Positions 1-13,641 of a DNA stretch of 64,000 bases are shown in pieces; position 1 is the first letter of the stretch; each line of letters starts with the position of its first letter. A model generated the notes under the pieces. The model searched no databases. It was not told the origin of the DNA and worked only from the letters and a program-made list of their open reading frames with translations. The position numbers and the translations under genes were made by a program. The DNA comes from Brevipalpus yothersi (lineage: Eukaryota; Arthropoda; Arachnida; Trombidiformes; Tenuipalpidae), in NCBI GenBank assembly GCA_003956705.1, contig QZCP01000068.1:1-64000 (forward strand), read 5' to 3'.

Positions 1-42
<42 letters not shown>
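1..42. repeat. (GA)21 microsatellite at window edge
   Basis: Pure GA dinucleotides that run off the left edge of the window. Confidence 0.98.
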
Positions 43-47
<5 letters not shown>

Positions 48-1284
48 CAAAAAAAGGAACAACATCAACGATGCTCATACTTTTCTATATACATGTAGCA
101 CAAATATCTATTGGTGTGTAGCTTGTGTGTGGGTCACCATGTTCGCTATTGTCGATGAAACATGGTGAAAATTGAATAGAGATTATGAAGCAAGAAACCA
201 TGAGGCCAAGTGAGTATGAAAAGTCAGCCACGGTATTATGGTGTTGGACGGCTTTAGTCCTATTGTACAAGTCAACTGATCGGCCGTTGTTATCCGCTCA
301 GTCTGGCGAAACAATATATTTCAACCACCAAGTAGGCCTAATATCCACCTCTAAATACAGGAACCCCTATTCATATCACAATGTGTCCTGTATTCGTGTA
401 CATGTTCATTTGTATATGTATACATGTATATATGTATTATCGTATTTGGATAATCTTTTCGTCTTTCTCACTCTTTCACACTCTATTCGTGTGAATGATT
501 CTCGATGATCAATATGAGCAAACTTTGGCACCAAAGCAACCAAATTCTCTCTCTAGTTACTCGGAGAATCATTTGGTAAACATGTTCTCCGTATTTTGTC
601 AACCAAAATTTTCTTCTCTCTCTTCCTCAGTCTCTTTATTTGCTGATTTGCTGATTTAGTTATGATTGTGATAATATAGTGTTCTTTTTTTGTTCAAAGA
701 AAACTTCCGGTTGCTCCTTTGATTGCCTCTCTTTCTCCCTCTCTTGCTCTTTTCAACCTATCATATCAACACTCCTATGTTGACATCTCAATCAGATCAG
801 CCTGAACGTAGAGGGAATCAGCATCTATCTATGACATTTGAAGAAAACTTTCCACGATGATGAACAGATGATGATAGAGACTTCCGAGAGTCTGATGATG
901 ATGATCTTGGCGAGACTTAAAAATATACGGTATCAAGTTTGATACTCTCTTCCAGAGTTTTGACATCACACTCACAACGATGCCTATCCGATGGATATAG
1001 TTTCGGTTTATAGTTTAAAGAGTTAAATGAAAATTTTTTCTCTCTCAATCACCATTGGCTCGATTCCGAGTGATCATTTAGGGAACACATCTCTCAGCCG
1101 ACTTCCAACGCTGAGCCACACTTCATGTATTCACTAAATTCAGAATTGTATCTCTCTAATCATCATGCTTCTCATCTTCAGCTCATCTGAGACTCGTTGA
1201 AAAAAATTATCTCTCATCAGTGCTTGTTGTTCAGTCCTTCAATTGCTTCAGCTTCTGATTTGCATATCAGCTTAATAGAAGAAT

Positions 1285-1289
<5 letters not shown>

Positions 1290-1340
<51 letters not shown>
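1290..1340. repeat. (CT)n microsatellite
   Basis: Uninterrupted CT tract, preceded by a short C run. Confidence 0.97.
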
Positions 1341-1344
<4 letters not shown>

Positions 1345-1480
1345 CAAGTGAGGCTTGTGATTGTGAGTACATGTTTCCCAATGTGAATGAAATGTATCAA
1401 TTATGAAAGGAACATGGGTTCATTCTCGTAATCTTTTCCCATTGAAGAGCCAGTTTACCACCCACCAAGCTAGTCGATGA

Positions 1481-1484
<4 letters not shown>

Positions 1485-1537
<53 letters not shown>

Positions 1538-1540
1538 TTC
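1485..1540. repeat. (CT)n microsatellite
   Basis: CT tract with TTTC interruptions at its right end. Confidence 0.95.
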
Positions 1541-1625
1541 CACGCTCTCTCCTCATCCTTTCCATTTCCATTGTGAATACTTTTTGATGGAAGGCTTTTT
1601 CATCCCTTTGATGTGTATCAGAGAA

Positions 1626-1627
<2 letters not shown>

Positions 1628-1683
<56 letters not shown>
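1628..1683. repeat. (CT)n microsatellite
   Basis: Pure CT tract of about 56 bp, the third within 400 bp. Confidence 0.97.
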
Positions 1684-1685
<2 letters not shown>

Positions 1686-3347
1686 AAAGTGAAAGTAATT
1701 TGTTTGTGATTACATGTGTATATCGTCACTTGTATGTCGACTTGTGTGAACATTTTTCTCACCAATTTTTGTCATCCAATAGAATCTGTGTATATTTGTG
1801 TATCTGCTAATGAGCCTTGAATGATAAATCTCGGCAAAATGTTACCTCATAATTCAAATAATATAAGCACGTGTTCACATGCAAATTATATGTATATACC
1901 CCGAAATGGTACACGTAATACGGCATATATACATGTATATGCGAATATATGTGCTGAGTATGAAGTTATAGAAAATAGAATTCCAAGTGTGTATGTATGC
2001 TCATGAAAGGGCAAATACATGTAATAGTAAGCATGATAAATGAAAACCTTGAGAGATTTTTTCCTTTCCTCAATTCAGATAAATCAGCCTATACATGTAG
2101 TCGAAAATGATAGTATTAGTGGCAGTTGTTGTAGCAGTAAAAATAGAGTTGAAGTAATATTAGTAGTTGTTGTAATGCTAGTAGTGATCTTCTACATGTA
2201 TGTGTGTTTCTTTTTTATTCCACTTTGAATAACAAATTTTCGTTCCCAAAAAAAAGTGGCTCAAAGGAAAATATAGAAGAGAGAAGGAGAAAGAAAAATT
2301 GACATTCAACATGAGAATCAGGGCCAAAGATTCATCTCTAATTGAATGTTCATCAATCAATCTATGTGTATTTGTGTAAGCTTGTGTATTCCTCTTAAAT
2401 AGGATCTGTTCCATCAAGTGGAGTGTTAATAGAATACTTATGTGTAAACTGGACGAAACATTGGCTAGTTAATCGTTTAACATCAAAAGTTGACATTCCA
2501 ATGCTGTGGGCGCTTGTCAAAGATAGATTGTTGATGGCTCAAGAGGAGGTTGAAATCCACTCAATTCATGTCAAGTGATCAAGATTAATTTGAATCACCC
2601 TGTTTGCATGTTGATTGTGAACATGAAGCTCTTTTTTTTGCTCCTCAATTCGTGTTGATTGTGAAATAATCTCGTGCATTTATAGACTTTACTTTTGAGC
2701 AAAATTTTGGAATTGGAAAAAAATTTGCGAACGTTAGTTCAAGAGGAACCACAAAATTATGCACATCTACACACACAGAGAGGCTCATATGTAGTCACAA
2801 ATCTTGTCATCTCAGATCATCTTGAACTTAAATCCTATGGTCCAATTCATGGCCACCAAAACAAGGGATCATTTATCCTCACTTATAGGTACAGATACAC
2901 ATACACACACACACTTACCACTCGTGTCCATCATCCTACTCGATTTCAAAAAGTTTTAAAATGTGGGCACTCAAAGTGAAGTGAGTTTTAAAATTATCAT
3001 TTTAAAACCTCAAAACTATTTTTTGAAAAAAACCACTCGATTATCCCTCCAATTGCTCAATGGGTGTTCAAGTGAACAGTAGCCTCTCGAATATCGAGAG
3101 TAGAGAGAAAAAAAAGCAGAAAAAATAGAGAAAATTTAGTTTGACATATTTCAGAGTTTTTTACTCAAAAAAAAGATGGAGAAAGAGAGAGGAGAGAGAA
3201 AAATATTCGTAACACTCAACGCCTGTGGATGAAAAAGAAGAAACTCGGAGGAGGATGCAGAGGAGGTCCATAAGTTACTTGTGACATGCATCAGGCCCGT
3301 GTGTAGGGCCTCTAGAATGCCAGGCCATGGGATGAAGCGATTGTCAG

Positions 3348-3350
<3 letters not shown>

Positions 3351-3402
<52 letters not shown>
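3351..3402. repeat. (GA)n microsatellite
   Basis: Pure GA tract of about 52 bp. Confidence 0.97.
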
Positions 3403-3406
<4 letters not shown>

Positions 3407-3762
3407 ATAATGTCCAAGCGGCCACACTCAGCTATCATCAAGTCGGCTGCTAACAAGAGGGAGGCTGCGGAGGAGGAGGTGAAGGGGGTTGAGAATAGGA
3501 GGAGGTGGCGATGAATGGATGAGATCAAACGGAGCAAACAAGCATTCCCCACTCCGCATCACTTTTGGGATGCTAGATGCTTGATGGCCAAATAGAGTGC
3601 TTCGTTGGGATGGAAGCCAAGTGTTTGTCTGTGAACATAAGTGATGGGATGTTATCAAATAGAGATCGTAAGAGAGGCCAAATATTGAATGGTTTCACTG
3701 GATATTGCTTCAGTTGACCAATCAGTATCAAGGGTCAGTTGATGTTGCCAAAAGTCAGCCTC

Positions 3763-3767
<5 letters not shown>

Positions 3768-3832
<65 letters not shown>
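3768..3832. repeat. (CT)n microsatellite
   Basis: Pure CT tract of about 65 bp. Confidence 0.97.
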
Positions 3833-3834
<2 letters not shown>

Positions 3835-3989
3835 ACTTTTGATTGAGTAATTTTGTTTCTCCCTCTTCTCAAAGCATTTATTTTACTCTTTTATTATCAG
3901 AAAGCTTCTAATCAGTGTTTAACAACGTATAATCATGATGATTCAACATTCAGCATCCGAAGTTGCGTGAAATAGATGAGAAGAGAAGA

Positions 3990-3993
<4 letters not shown>

Positions 3994-4026
<33 letters not shown>

Positions 4027-4157
4027 TGGAGGATGAGTGATGTGGTCCGGAGAGAGATGATTATCCATTTCGTGCCTCTACTTTGAGCTTATGCTTTTGC
4101 TCTGTCTCTCTCTTCCCCTGATTTCTGTGATTCTTCGAAGGGGCCAATGGAAGATGA

Positions 4158-4204
<47 letters not shown>
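3994..4204. repeat. Paired (GA)n tracts
   Basis: Two GA tracts, at 3994-4022 and 4162-4204, separated by about 140 bp of unique sequence. Confidence 0.95.
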
Positions 4205-4207
<3 letters not shown>

Positions 4208-5731
4208 GAGAAGAAAGATGCTGGAGGGTCATCTGAGAAACGATAACTAGCATAAGATGAGAACCAGAAGGCCAAAAGATGAGCAGAAGAAGATGTTGAA
4301 GAAGAAGAGAGAGAGAGCAAAAAACCTGGATATTTTCCTTGTCCTGGGTCACTTTATCCACATATCGCTTACCAATTGCCACACATTCCGTGATGTGTGT
4401 GTAAGTCCAATCATTGACCATAGCATTTATATCATAGGATTAGACATATACTAGTACATGGCTAGCTATTGGCGGCTAAAGCTTGTGAGTGTAAGTTGAA
4501 AAGCAAAGAGAGAGAAAAAGAAAACGATAACAGGCAACATATTATTATTACTTTTGGGAAAACTTCGAAGAATCATCGGGCAAAAGTTCATTACTTATCC
4601 TCTCATAATTATATATTTAACCTGACTAGTTTACTGCTCTATTTACTAGCTTGAAAGAGGAAAGATCAAGATTCATATATCACAGTGGAAAAAATCGTTG
4701 AAATAATTTTTCTTCTCTCTTTTCCTCTCAATTCCTTCTCTCTCTCTCGCTCTTTCTCCCTTTTCCCAGCATAATATTTCTCAAAGTGTTGGAATCATCA
4801 GAACAAATTCTTAAGATTCAACATGAAATACTTATATTCGTAAAAACAGGAAAAAGGAAAAAGAGGCTAATGTTAATTGGTATTCTTCAATCTTTGGTGA
4901 ACCATTTCTGATAAAGAAAACATCAGTATAACATGATGGGTATACTAAGACACGCACAGAGTATATTATGAGGCTGTGTTAGTGTTATTTCTAGCTTGAA
5001 ATTTATTTGGATTCAGTGAAAAGTTTTCCGAAACTGTCACCTCAAACTGTCATATTTCGTGCAAGTTAAAAACCCTATTAACTCCAGGATACACAAAAAT
5101 TCAGCTCATATTATTACTATTCTGATGTATTGAACGTATTCCGAGAAAACAAAACGGAAATATAAGCAAGTAAGAGAATTAGTTTGGTCAGAATACAGTG
5201 TGAAGGGAAAATACTGTAAATTCATGTTGTTTTGCATTTTACTGATACCAGAAGAATCACAGATCTCTTACTAAATGTCTTTTACTTTGAAACCATAATG
5301 TAAAGAGATTCATACAGTCATTGATCTGTTTCCCCATTGAGTGATATTTGATGGTTAAAATCAAAATTTTCATCGTTTATTAGAGATAATCTAGTAATCA
5401 GCAGCTTCTTGGACTATCATGGGAATGTTTTGCTACGCTAACGAATGTCCTGGAAGGCTTAGAATTCAAATGTGTGTATTCCCTTCCCTCATCTCATCAT
5501 GAGCGTTTCACAGACATTCCACTCTCTTTTCCTCTCTCTCTTCCTTCTTTCATTTTCACACTCATTAATCATCTCGCCTGAATTCTTGTGGCTTGTTCGT
5601 CAATTCATCAGCTGAAAAGTGAGCAGCATGAAATGATGTGAGAAACCACTACATGAACAGATTACAATAGTCCGAAGAGCAGTATGATGAGTGAGAGATG
5701 GAAGGAAGAGAAGAGAGAAGGCCAAAAGTGA

Positions 5732-5733
<2 letters not shown>

Positions 5734-5768
<35 letters not shown>

Positions 5769-5911
5769 AAAGTTCCGGACAAACGAAAGCAAATTGATTC
5801 ACTTTGTGCAAAATCTCAATACGAAATGTATATCCATGAAAGGTGAGAGAAAGAGGAGGAGATGGGAGTGTTTAGAGAGCCGAGATTATGAATGATGATC
5901 AGCCAGTAAGT

Positions 5912-5970
<59 letters not shown>
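5734..5970. repeat. Paired (GA)n tracts
   Basis: GA tracts at 5734-5767 and 5917-5970, separated by about 150 bp of purine-rich unique sequence. Confidence 0.95.
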
Positions 5971-5971
<1 letters not shown>

Positions 5972-6419
5972 ATAGTGAAAAGTAATTTATATTCTTTGAA
6001 TACAAATGATCTAACCCAGTGGCTCATTTTCATTCATAATGATGATGAATATTGGAAGCAACAAGGTTTTTGCACATACATACGATGTCCATGTACACAC
6101 ATGTACATTTATATATACATCGGAGATTGACAATACAGTTGAAGAGTGGAAGGAATACGCGAGCCGTTGAAAGTGACTCTTGGAGAGCGATCATAAATGG
6201 CCCCGTGTCCATGTGGTGAAGGGAAACACGATCACGAAGCCATATTTCACAATGGCCTATGTGAGAAAGAGAGTAACATCGAAAGAGAGAGAGAGAGAGA
6301 GCGAAAGAGTCACCCGTGAATTGGCCCCAAGTCGGGATTGTTGGCTAAGCTTATATGCATACACACATACACACACAGAATGGTCACACCGAAAGAGAGG
6401 CCGAATGAAGATATCACAT

Positions 6420-6422
<3 letters not shown>

Positions 6423-6459
<37 letters not shown>

Positions 6460-6577
6460 GACAATGTACAATGAGCATACAATGGAATAAATAATATAAT
6501 GAAAGGAATAACATGTAAATGGGCGGTCAAATAAACGGAAGCAAATCTATTGAACGGCCCCTTGTAACTGGTCGTTC

Positions 6578-6630
<53 letters not shown>
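6423..6630. repeat. Facing (GA)n and (CT)n tracts
   Basis: A GA tract at 6423-6458 is followed by a CT tract at 6582-6630. The two are complementary on one strand, so a single strand could fold into a long GA/CT hairpin around a loop of about 120 nt. Confidence 0.93.
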
Positions 6631-6631
<1 letters not shown>

Positions 6632-6883
6632 AATATTCTTTCTCTCTGTTATCCATGTTTTGCAAAGTAGTATCGCTTTTTGGCCTCACTTTTTTTTCTC
6701 TTCCTTCCACTTAGAGGCTTCTTTTATCTCTTTCTTTCTCTCACAGCGCCTTCAATGTTCATGTCTTACATCTATTCTTTTTCCTCTCTCTGTGTATGTG
6801 TATGTGTGTGTTTGCCTGATATTTAAGAAAACGTTCAAAAGTGACTTCTTGGCTGTGGATGTCCTCCTTTTTTCCAGCCCCCA

Positions 6884-6903
6884 AAAACGTTGACCAACGT
6901 TTT
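6884..6903. promoter_or_regulatory. Perfect 9+2+9 palindrome
   Basis: AAAACGTTGACCAACGTTTT has two perfect 9-bp inverted arms around a 2-bp spacer. It has the form of a dimeric protein-binding site. No adjacent gene is known, so a regulatory role is inference. Confidence 0.4.
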
Positions 6904-6980
6904 ACGCGGGCTTTATTTCGGATGTTCCGCAACCACAAAAGAAATCAACGAACTGACTTTAGGCCGATTTTCATGTGTCT

Positions 6981-7007
6981 GTATATATATATATATATAT
7001 ATATATN

Positions 7008-7043
<36 letters not shown>
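6981..7043. repeat. (TA)n-(TG)n compound microsatellite
   Basis: An alternating TA tract passes into a TG tract. One ambiguous base (n) at 7007 shows the assembly was uncertain here. Confidence 0.97.
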
Positions 7044-7090
7044 TGGTGGCTTTTGACCTTAGTTTATCCCCAAGTAAAGTATCACCGAAA

Positions 7091-7105
7091 AAGTTGGCCC
7101 AACTT
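7091..7105. promoter_or_regulatory. Perfect 7+1+7 palindrome
   Basis: AAGTTGGCCCAACTT is a 15-bp inverted repeat, 188 bp from the palindrome at 6884. It sits just right of the TA/TG tract. Function is unknown. Confidence 0.3.
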
Positions 7106-7170
7106 AGTCAAAGTCAGTCACATGCCACCTGTATTGGCTGGGACACTGGCCCATAGCGTCCTGGGACAGG

Positions 7171-7171
<1 letters not shown>

Positions 7172-7242
<71 letters not shown>
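7172..7242. repeat. (CT)35 microsatellite
   Basis: Pure CT tract of about 71 bp, among the longest in the window. Confidence 0.98.
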
Positions 7243-7244
<2 letters not shown>

Positions 7245-9301
7245 TAAGATCCGTGAACAGGGAATCGGCATGAAAAGCGTAGATAATCAATTATCGAGCG
7301 GATTCAGAAGAGTGCAAATAAATTCATTTTCATGGAATGTGAAAGAATTTTCGTCTTCAAAGCTTCCTTCTTTTTTAGTTTCTCTCTCTCTCTCTCCTCA
7401 CCTCACTTTGTGTATAGATGTTCACAGACGTTTATGGTCCAAAAACTGAAGCAGACCGAAAGTTTTCCAACACAGAAAGAGAAGCGTCTCAAAATGCGTT
7501 TTCATTTCGCTCTCTCTCTCTCTATTCAATTGGTCAGCGCGTTGATGATCATAAAGAGAGAGAGAGACCAAAATGAAGCCATCAATGGAGAAGCCTATGT
7601 GAATAACACATTCGTTTAACGTGGTGAAACAGTGTTGGAAAAGCATTTGAATCACTGTTGGCGAACATGGGCACCGAAATCGGAGGTGGCCATGATAAAC
7701 ATGATACAACAAAACATGTCTCATAAAGTGGTCCAAGCATGAATAGAGAGCGTTTCGTATTGTGTGTGTGTGCCAATATATATCTATGTTGGTACGAACA
7801 GTTCAGATTGCCTATGTGTGTGTGTGTGTGTGTGTGTGAAAATATGATACACATCGAAATTACTTTTGGCAAAGAGGGAGAGAGAGAGAAGGGAAAAAAC
7901 TCAAGACACCGAAGATGAATTGCGATTATGTCCAGACAGATATTGAATATATACAGTATACATTCATTTGTTGTCCTCAGGCAATGATAATGATATCATC
8001 AGAGCATGGAGAAAGGGAATCGAATTTGGTAAGACAGGTAAGATGATGTATTTCAACTGTCGGAGTATGTTTGGAATCTTTCACTGTTTGGGTATACTGC
8101 GGAATGGCCGTCGAGTGTCAACAAAATTCAATTTTTTGTCAATGTTACGTGCGTGTCTAGAGATGATGGCGGATATATCATCGTGTATCTGACAGATTAT
8201 TTCTTTGACTCTCTCTCTCTCCAATAGGGTAAAAAAATGTTCATATGATAAAGTGAAATAGTACCTCGATGATCATGGTGATATATATGACTACTTGCTT
8301 GGATTATCACGATGAAAAATTGAAGTCCATAATTCGAAATAGTGAAAGGATTAAGTTTCCAATAGATAGACTACCTGTATTTCTCAATAGAATGGATGAG
8401 ATTAACTTTTTTTTCAATCAGATAAGCTTATTATAATGCAGAATACATTTTTCACTTAATTTCATCAAAACATCAGACCATTCAACAATAGAAGAAATAA
8501 AGAGAGAATCTTGGCCGATAAAAATATTCTGAGATTCTCATATCACCAGAGATAATTTATTCTAGGCCTAATTGCAGCGATTTTTATCATTGATCATCTA
8601 GAAAAATTGTGTGAATATTCACAGAGCGCGTTTTTTTTGAAACGTGATGATAAATTCCGAAAATTTTGGTTCTTCCTGTAATCTGATAGCAGGGAGAGAA
8701 AATGGAAAAACTTTCGCCTTGGGCTCAGGATCTCATGAAAAATTTTTTGATTCAATTCACGAGACTTTGTGTGACAAGCCCTGTGTGTGTATATATATGC
8801 TGTTTGATAGTGATTAAAGAAGTGAATAAAAATTCATTGCATGACAGAACTCTATTACTTAAGAAACTTAACTTAACTTCAACCAAACTTAACAGGTAAA
8901 AGGAATAGAGAGCGAAAATACCGGCTCTAGACTTCGGTAGCCACAACATTGTGTATGCATGTATGTGTACAAATGATCATGTGTGTAGTGTGTTGGACAT
9001 TTTATTCCAATTTGCCACTGCATGTTACCATTGATTAGGAATACACTTGATAGTAGAGATCATTTTTCAACTTTTAATGTATTGCGATTTAAACTAGACA
9101 AGCTGTGTCCGAAGTGAAACTTCATTTAGGTGTATGCATACACACATTGGACCATCCATGGATAAGGTGAATAGAGGAGCCTGAGAGTGAATCAAATTCA
9201 AATTTTTCATTGGATTAGTGTAATTGTGCACAATTAATTTAAATTCTCATGAAGTATTCGCAATTTTTCACTTCAACTGGAGAGAGTATGATTTTCCTTT
9301 C

Positions 9302-9306
<5 letters not shown>

Positions 9307-9340
<34 letters not shown>
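9307..9340. repeat. (CT)n microsatellite
   Basis: Pure CT tract of about 34 bp. Confidence 0.95.
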
Positions 9341-9345
<5 letters not shown>

Positions 9346-12249
9346 CGTCTACTTGTCTTGATGAGAATTTTTCACAGACTCATTCAATGTATTGGAATAT
9401 CAAATGAAAAAGAAATTTTCGAAAAGGACTTCATGACCACCCGATGTGGCCTCCAGAACAGTTGAGGCTAAAGTTTAAGATTGACAACGTTTATCAACTT
9501 TTCGATTGATGCTTACTTGAACATATTCAACACAAGTAGGGATCGCTTTTAAATTCAACTTATCATCTATCTTGTATGCAAATCAGCACCGCACACTTGG
9601 TGGTAAGTAAGATTAGAGTGAAAATTGCATTTTTTTGCTCAATTACTTCAAGTGTGTGTGTCTGTCTGTATAAGTTTCAGGATTGGAAATCTCTAAATTA
9701 AATCTGAATCTATCTGATAGTCTGGTTCCAAGCCAGTAGACAGTTTTTGATATTGTCACCAAATGGCCAATCTGGTGGTTGAAATGGCGATTGAGGGGAT
9801 GTTGAAAAATATATTAAAGATCACCTTGGTTTTGATCAATTATTTTAGTAATCAATTGACAATTTTACACTCAATAACAACCAACTTTATGCTAATTTTG
9901 TGATCAAATTAGATTGATCAAACTTTTGGAGAATAGGCAAGGATATTTGAGAGCATACACTCTTACTGTATACGTTTGCCCAGATCATGTTCATCTCCTA
10001 TTTCCATCATGTAAGCTTAATGTTTCCTCCATCAAGTCATCTTGTGACACTCATGAACAATCAATCAATGTCCATTTCATCTCTCTCTTCCTCTCCACTC
10101 TGTATCACCAATCAGCTTGTATTTAACAAATGAGGATTAATTCAAATTTTGGTGGGCACATTCTACACTGAACAAATTGTCGATCAGGCAGGAGGGCTTC
10201 TCTATCCCAGCCACATCTAATTCTATTGAGAACATTGAGAGAAAAAGTAGAAAGTAAAAAGAATATTCGAAATCATGAAAAAAACACCCATCTTTTCGAT
10301 TCATCTTATCCAACATGTGTGAGTATGTCCATGAGCCACCCTCGGTGAAGTGAACGTTAATCAAGCGACAAATGATAGTTAATAATGATGATCTTGATTT
10401 GTCGATCAACTTGCATCTTTTTTCTTAACTATCTTTCTTTTTCTCTCTCGTCATCATCATACACATCATCCAAATGTCCACCTCCCATTGCCCTCCTCTA
10501 TTTCTCACCTTGGCATTCATTTTATCACGATTCATCTTATTCCACCTTCTATTTTTCTCATTTTCACTCACTTATATTACGCTTACATGGCATTCATCAG
10601 GATCACCCGCCTAGCCACCAACTGTGTGTATATTCAGGTATCATGAGCATCATGGAATGAACACACACACACACATGTATATGTATAGACTAGAATCGGC
10701 CTATGCTAGGAAGGGGCTGATAAAATGTGGCCTGAAACGGAAAACTTTTTCTTCTTTTTTTTCCTCTTCTTCTGTCTGGTGTCTAATTGATCTGCCCTCA
10801 TCTTCACAATTTTAACTAGCATCTCTCCTACTCACTATACATGGGCATACATGAGGTGACAATTGCCATTATTTTACCGTTTAGGTGGCCTCTCATAACA
10901 CGCGATTATTAGCCTATCCAGCGAAAGCTGACGGCCTATCATTTCGTGCTGGAATTATCTTCTTTTTGTCAGCCCCACTTGTGTGTGTGTGAGTTTTTTT
11001 TGGAAATGTTTGAATTGGGGAAACACTTCCACCACAAGCAGATAAGCAATTTGTAAATGACACATTCAAATGGTTATAGTCTGCATACTATTTCTCTCTT
11101 CTCAGATGTCCTTTTTTTACCGGTCACGATTAAGCCCTCTTGGATGAATGAAAAAAAAGATAGAAACAAGAGAGAGAGAGAGAGAAGGTTTCTTCTCTTT
11201 TTTTTCAATGAACAAATTGATTAATTTGGCGCTCTTCTTTTTGTACAAAGTTTTTTACTCGCCATTCAAATTGACACTGTTGCGTGAATATTAATCGCTG
11301 GATATATTTATAAGCTTACTTTCTCAATTAAATGTCACTGTTTTGGGACCTTGAGACCACCAGCGAGGATCCTCTCTCTCTTTCTCTCTTTCTCTTGTAG
11401 CTAAATTAGTAGCTTGTATCAAGATTTGTCACTGAGAAAATTGTAATCACATAAATCATCACATCAAAGGAAGAGGATTCCGTGTGGTTAAGATAATTCT
11501 GAGTTTCCATTCAATGAATTTCAATTTTGAATTTGAAGTCAAGAGGAGTTACCTGAATGTTTAGATGAAAACAAAGGTGCCTTATTTCAGAGACTTAAAG
11601 TTCTTATTTTATAAGGTGTGAAAGAATTCCATTAATTCTGTTTGATCAGGAGGAATCTATTTCCCTTTAATTAAATAAAAAAACTGAGAGAGATACTGTT
11701 GTAATCATGACTTCAAAGAATTCGCTAAAGTTTGCTGGTATTGAGATGAGGATAAAAGGTATGCTTATTGGGCTGATTATTGAGTTTGAAATAATTTTTG
11801 TGAGATATAATCATTCATTGGAAACTTTCAATTTTGATTATCATTTGAACCATTTGATTAACAATTAACCCTCTTCTAAACAGTCCATGTTGTTTATATT
11901 CATTTGATGAGGTTTCCTTACTCAAAAACACGTTTATAAGGCTATTACTTGCTCAAAAAATCAAGGAATCGAGAGGGTTAATTAACTGAAAACATGATGC
12001 GTCAGATAAGGTAGGAGTGTAAAATTCCTCAAAACATATGAAAATTCCCCTCCAGCTGGAATTAATCATCATCAATGATTATCAATTTGATTAGTTAGAT
12101 AAAAAAAGAAATGAATGTCTTGCTTTGCAGTAGAAAATGTAAGCATCCTCTTAAATGAATCAAAATATAGGCAATAAAAACGGTGCAGAATATATCAGTA
12201 TTTGTTAGTTGAAGCTGAACTTTCACTGACTGGTCCTATTTTTCAAAAG

Positions 12250-12251
<2 letters not shown>

Positions 12252-12285
<34 letters not shown>
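12252..12285. repeat. (CT)n microsatellite
   Basis: CT tract of about 34 bp. Confidence 0.95.
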
Positions 12286-12289
<4 letters not shown>

Positions 12290-12945
12290 TTTCTGGAAAA
12301 ATTATTGAATCCTCTTAGTTCCGGGGACAAATTGAGTCTTAATTCAGCTACTGAAGAGCGAGAGAGATAAAATTTGAAGATTTCAGGCTGACTTGTTGAA
12401 TTGATTTTTCCAGTAAATTCGCGACTATGAAGAAAGAGAGATAGGAAAAAATCAGATAACTTCACACAAGAGTATAAATCAGAGGCACATCCAGAGAGAA
12501 AGTTTTCTTTATAAAGTAATAGAGAAACTGGAGAGAGAGAGAAAGCTGTAAAAAGACATATAACTTAGATCTTAAATCATGTCATCTCTAGCTTGGAAAA
12601 GGAAAAAAACTTGAAAGTCAACTTCCGATCAAGTGATCTAGATGAAGCTGTCTGATAGTCAATTAACAATCACTCTGGAACCATGTAATCACGTTAATTT
12701 TCAATTATTCACTTACTCAGGCGTATAATTTGCATCCAATCATAATGTGTATCGCTGATTTTTTTTCTTCCTCTTCTCTTGCCCTTACTTATCTCATTTT
12801 GTTGATCCTTATGTTATTTTTCATTGAGGAATTCTGAGAGGATAGAATATCAAGAAACAAGAATTCAAAATTCTCACTTGAAAATTTATATTCATATGTG
12901 GATATGTTTCCATGTGTTACCTCTCATTTGACTTTTTTCACAGAA

Positions 12946-12970
12946 AGAGAGAGAGAGAGAGAGAGAGAGA
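12946..12970. repeat. (GA)n microsatellite
   Basis: GA tract of about 25 bp. Confidence 0.93.
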
Positions 12971-13627
12971 ATGTTTCTCAAATCTATTTGGAATAGAATA
13001 ACTGAATTGCATACAAATATTCCCTGTAATTCATGGAAAGAATCACTGTATGAGACGTACAAATTTGAGACCATTTTTTATCTCCAGCAAGGAGAAAAAA
13101 AAGAGGACATATAATTTAGTGCTTTTACGAAATAGAAAGAGAGAGGCACTTTCTTCTTCTTTTTCTTAACTTTACCATCCTAATGTGGCCACTATTTAAC
13201 TGCACATGGACATACATTCACATTCACAGGGATCATTCTCATTTAGACAGACCTCATATTTATATATACACTTGAACAGACACACACACACACATACATC
13301 TCAAATGTGGACATATATTACAGGTTGCCTTCAAGGTTCCTCTTTTTCTTCCTCTTCTTCTTCTTCTTCATCTTCTTCTTGATCCTCTTCTTGGTGGTTG
13401 GTTGAATTTAAGTTTGTAAAATTGTTTCCATCATTTGCGCTTGAATCTGCCACTTTTTGGCCAAGACGATAAATGTTTCACCGATTTCACAGCCAATCGA
13501 TGTTCACACCTTTACAAAGTGGTTGCATTAATCAATGTTACCTGGGTACTGTATATATATGTAAGTGAGTATACATGTACGTTAGTGAGGTTACACAATT
13601 GATCACAACAGTTAGCGTTACATGATC

Positions 13628-13641
13628 GGTGATCGATCACC
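13628..13641. promoter_or_regulatory. 14-bp perfect palindrome
   Basis: GGTGATCGATCACC is self-complementary over 14 bp and lies in otherwise unremarkable noncoding sequence. It could bind a dimeric factor; no target gene is evident. Confidence 0.25.

Noticed and set aside
1197..1810. Open frames reading Leu-Ser or Arg-Glu repeats on both strands
   Set aside because: They are translations of CT/GA microsatellites; the same happens at every tract, so they are not genes.
2695..2979. 94-codon open frame on the plus strand
   Set aside because: It starts at TTG, has no splice context or recognisable domain, and ends in low-complexity Tyr/Thr-rich sequence.
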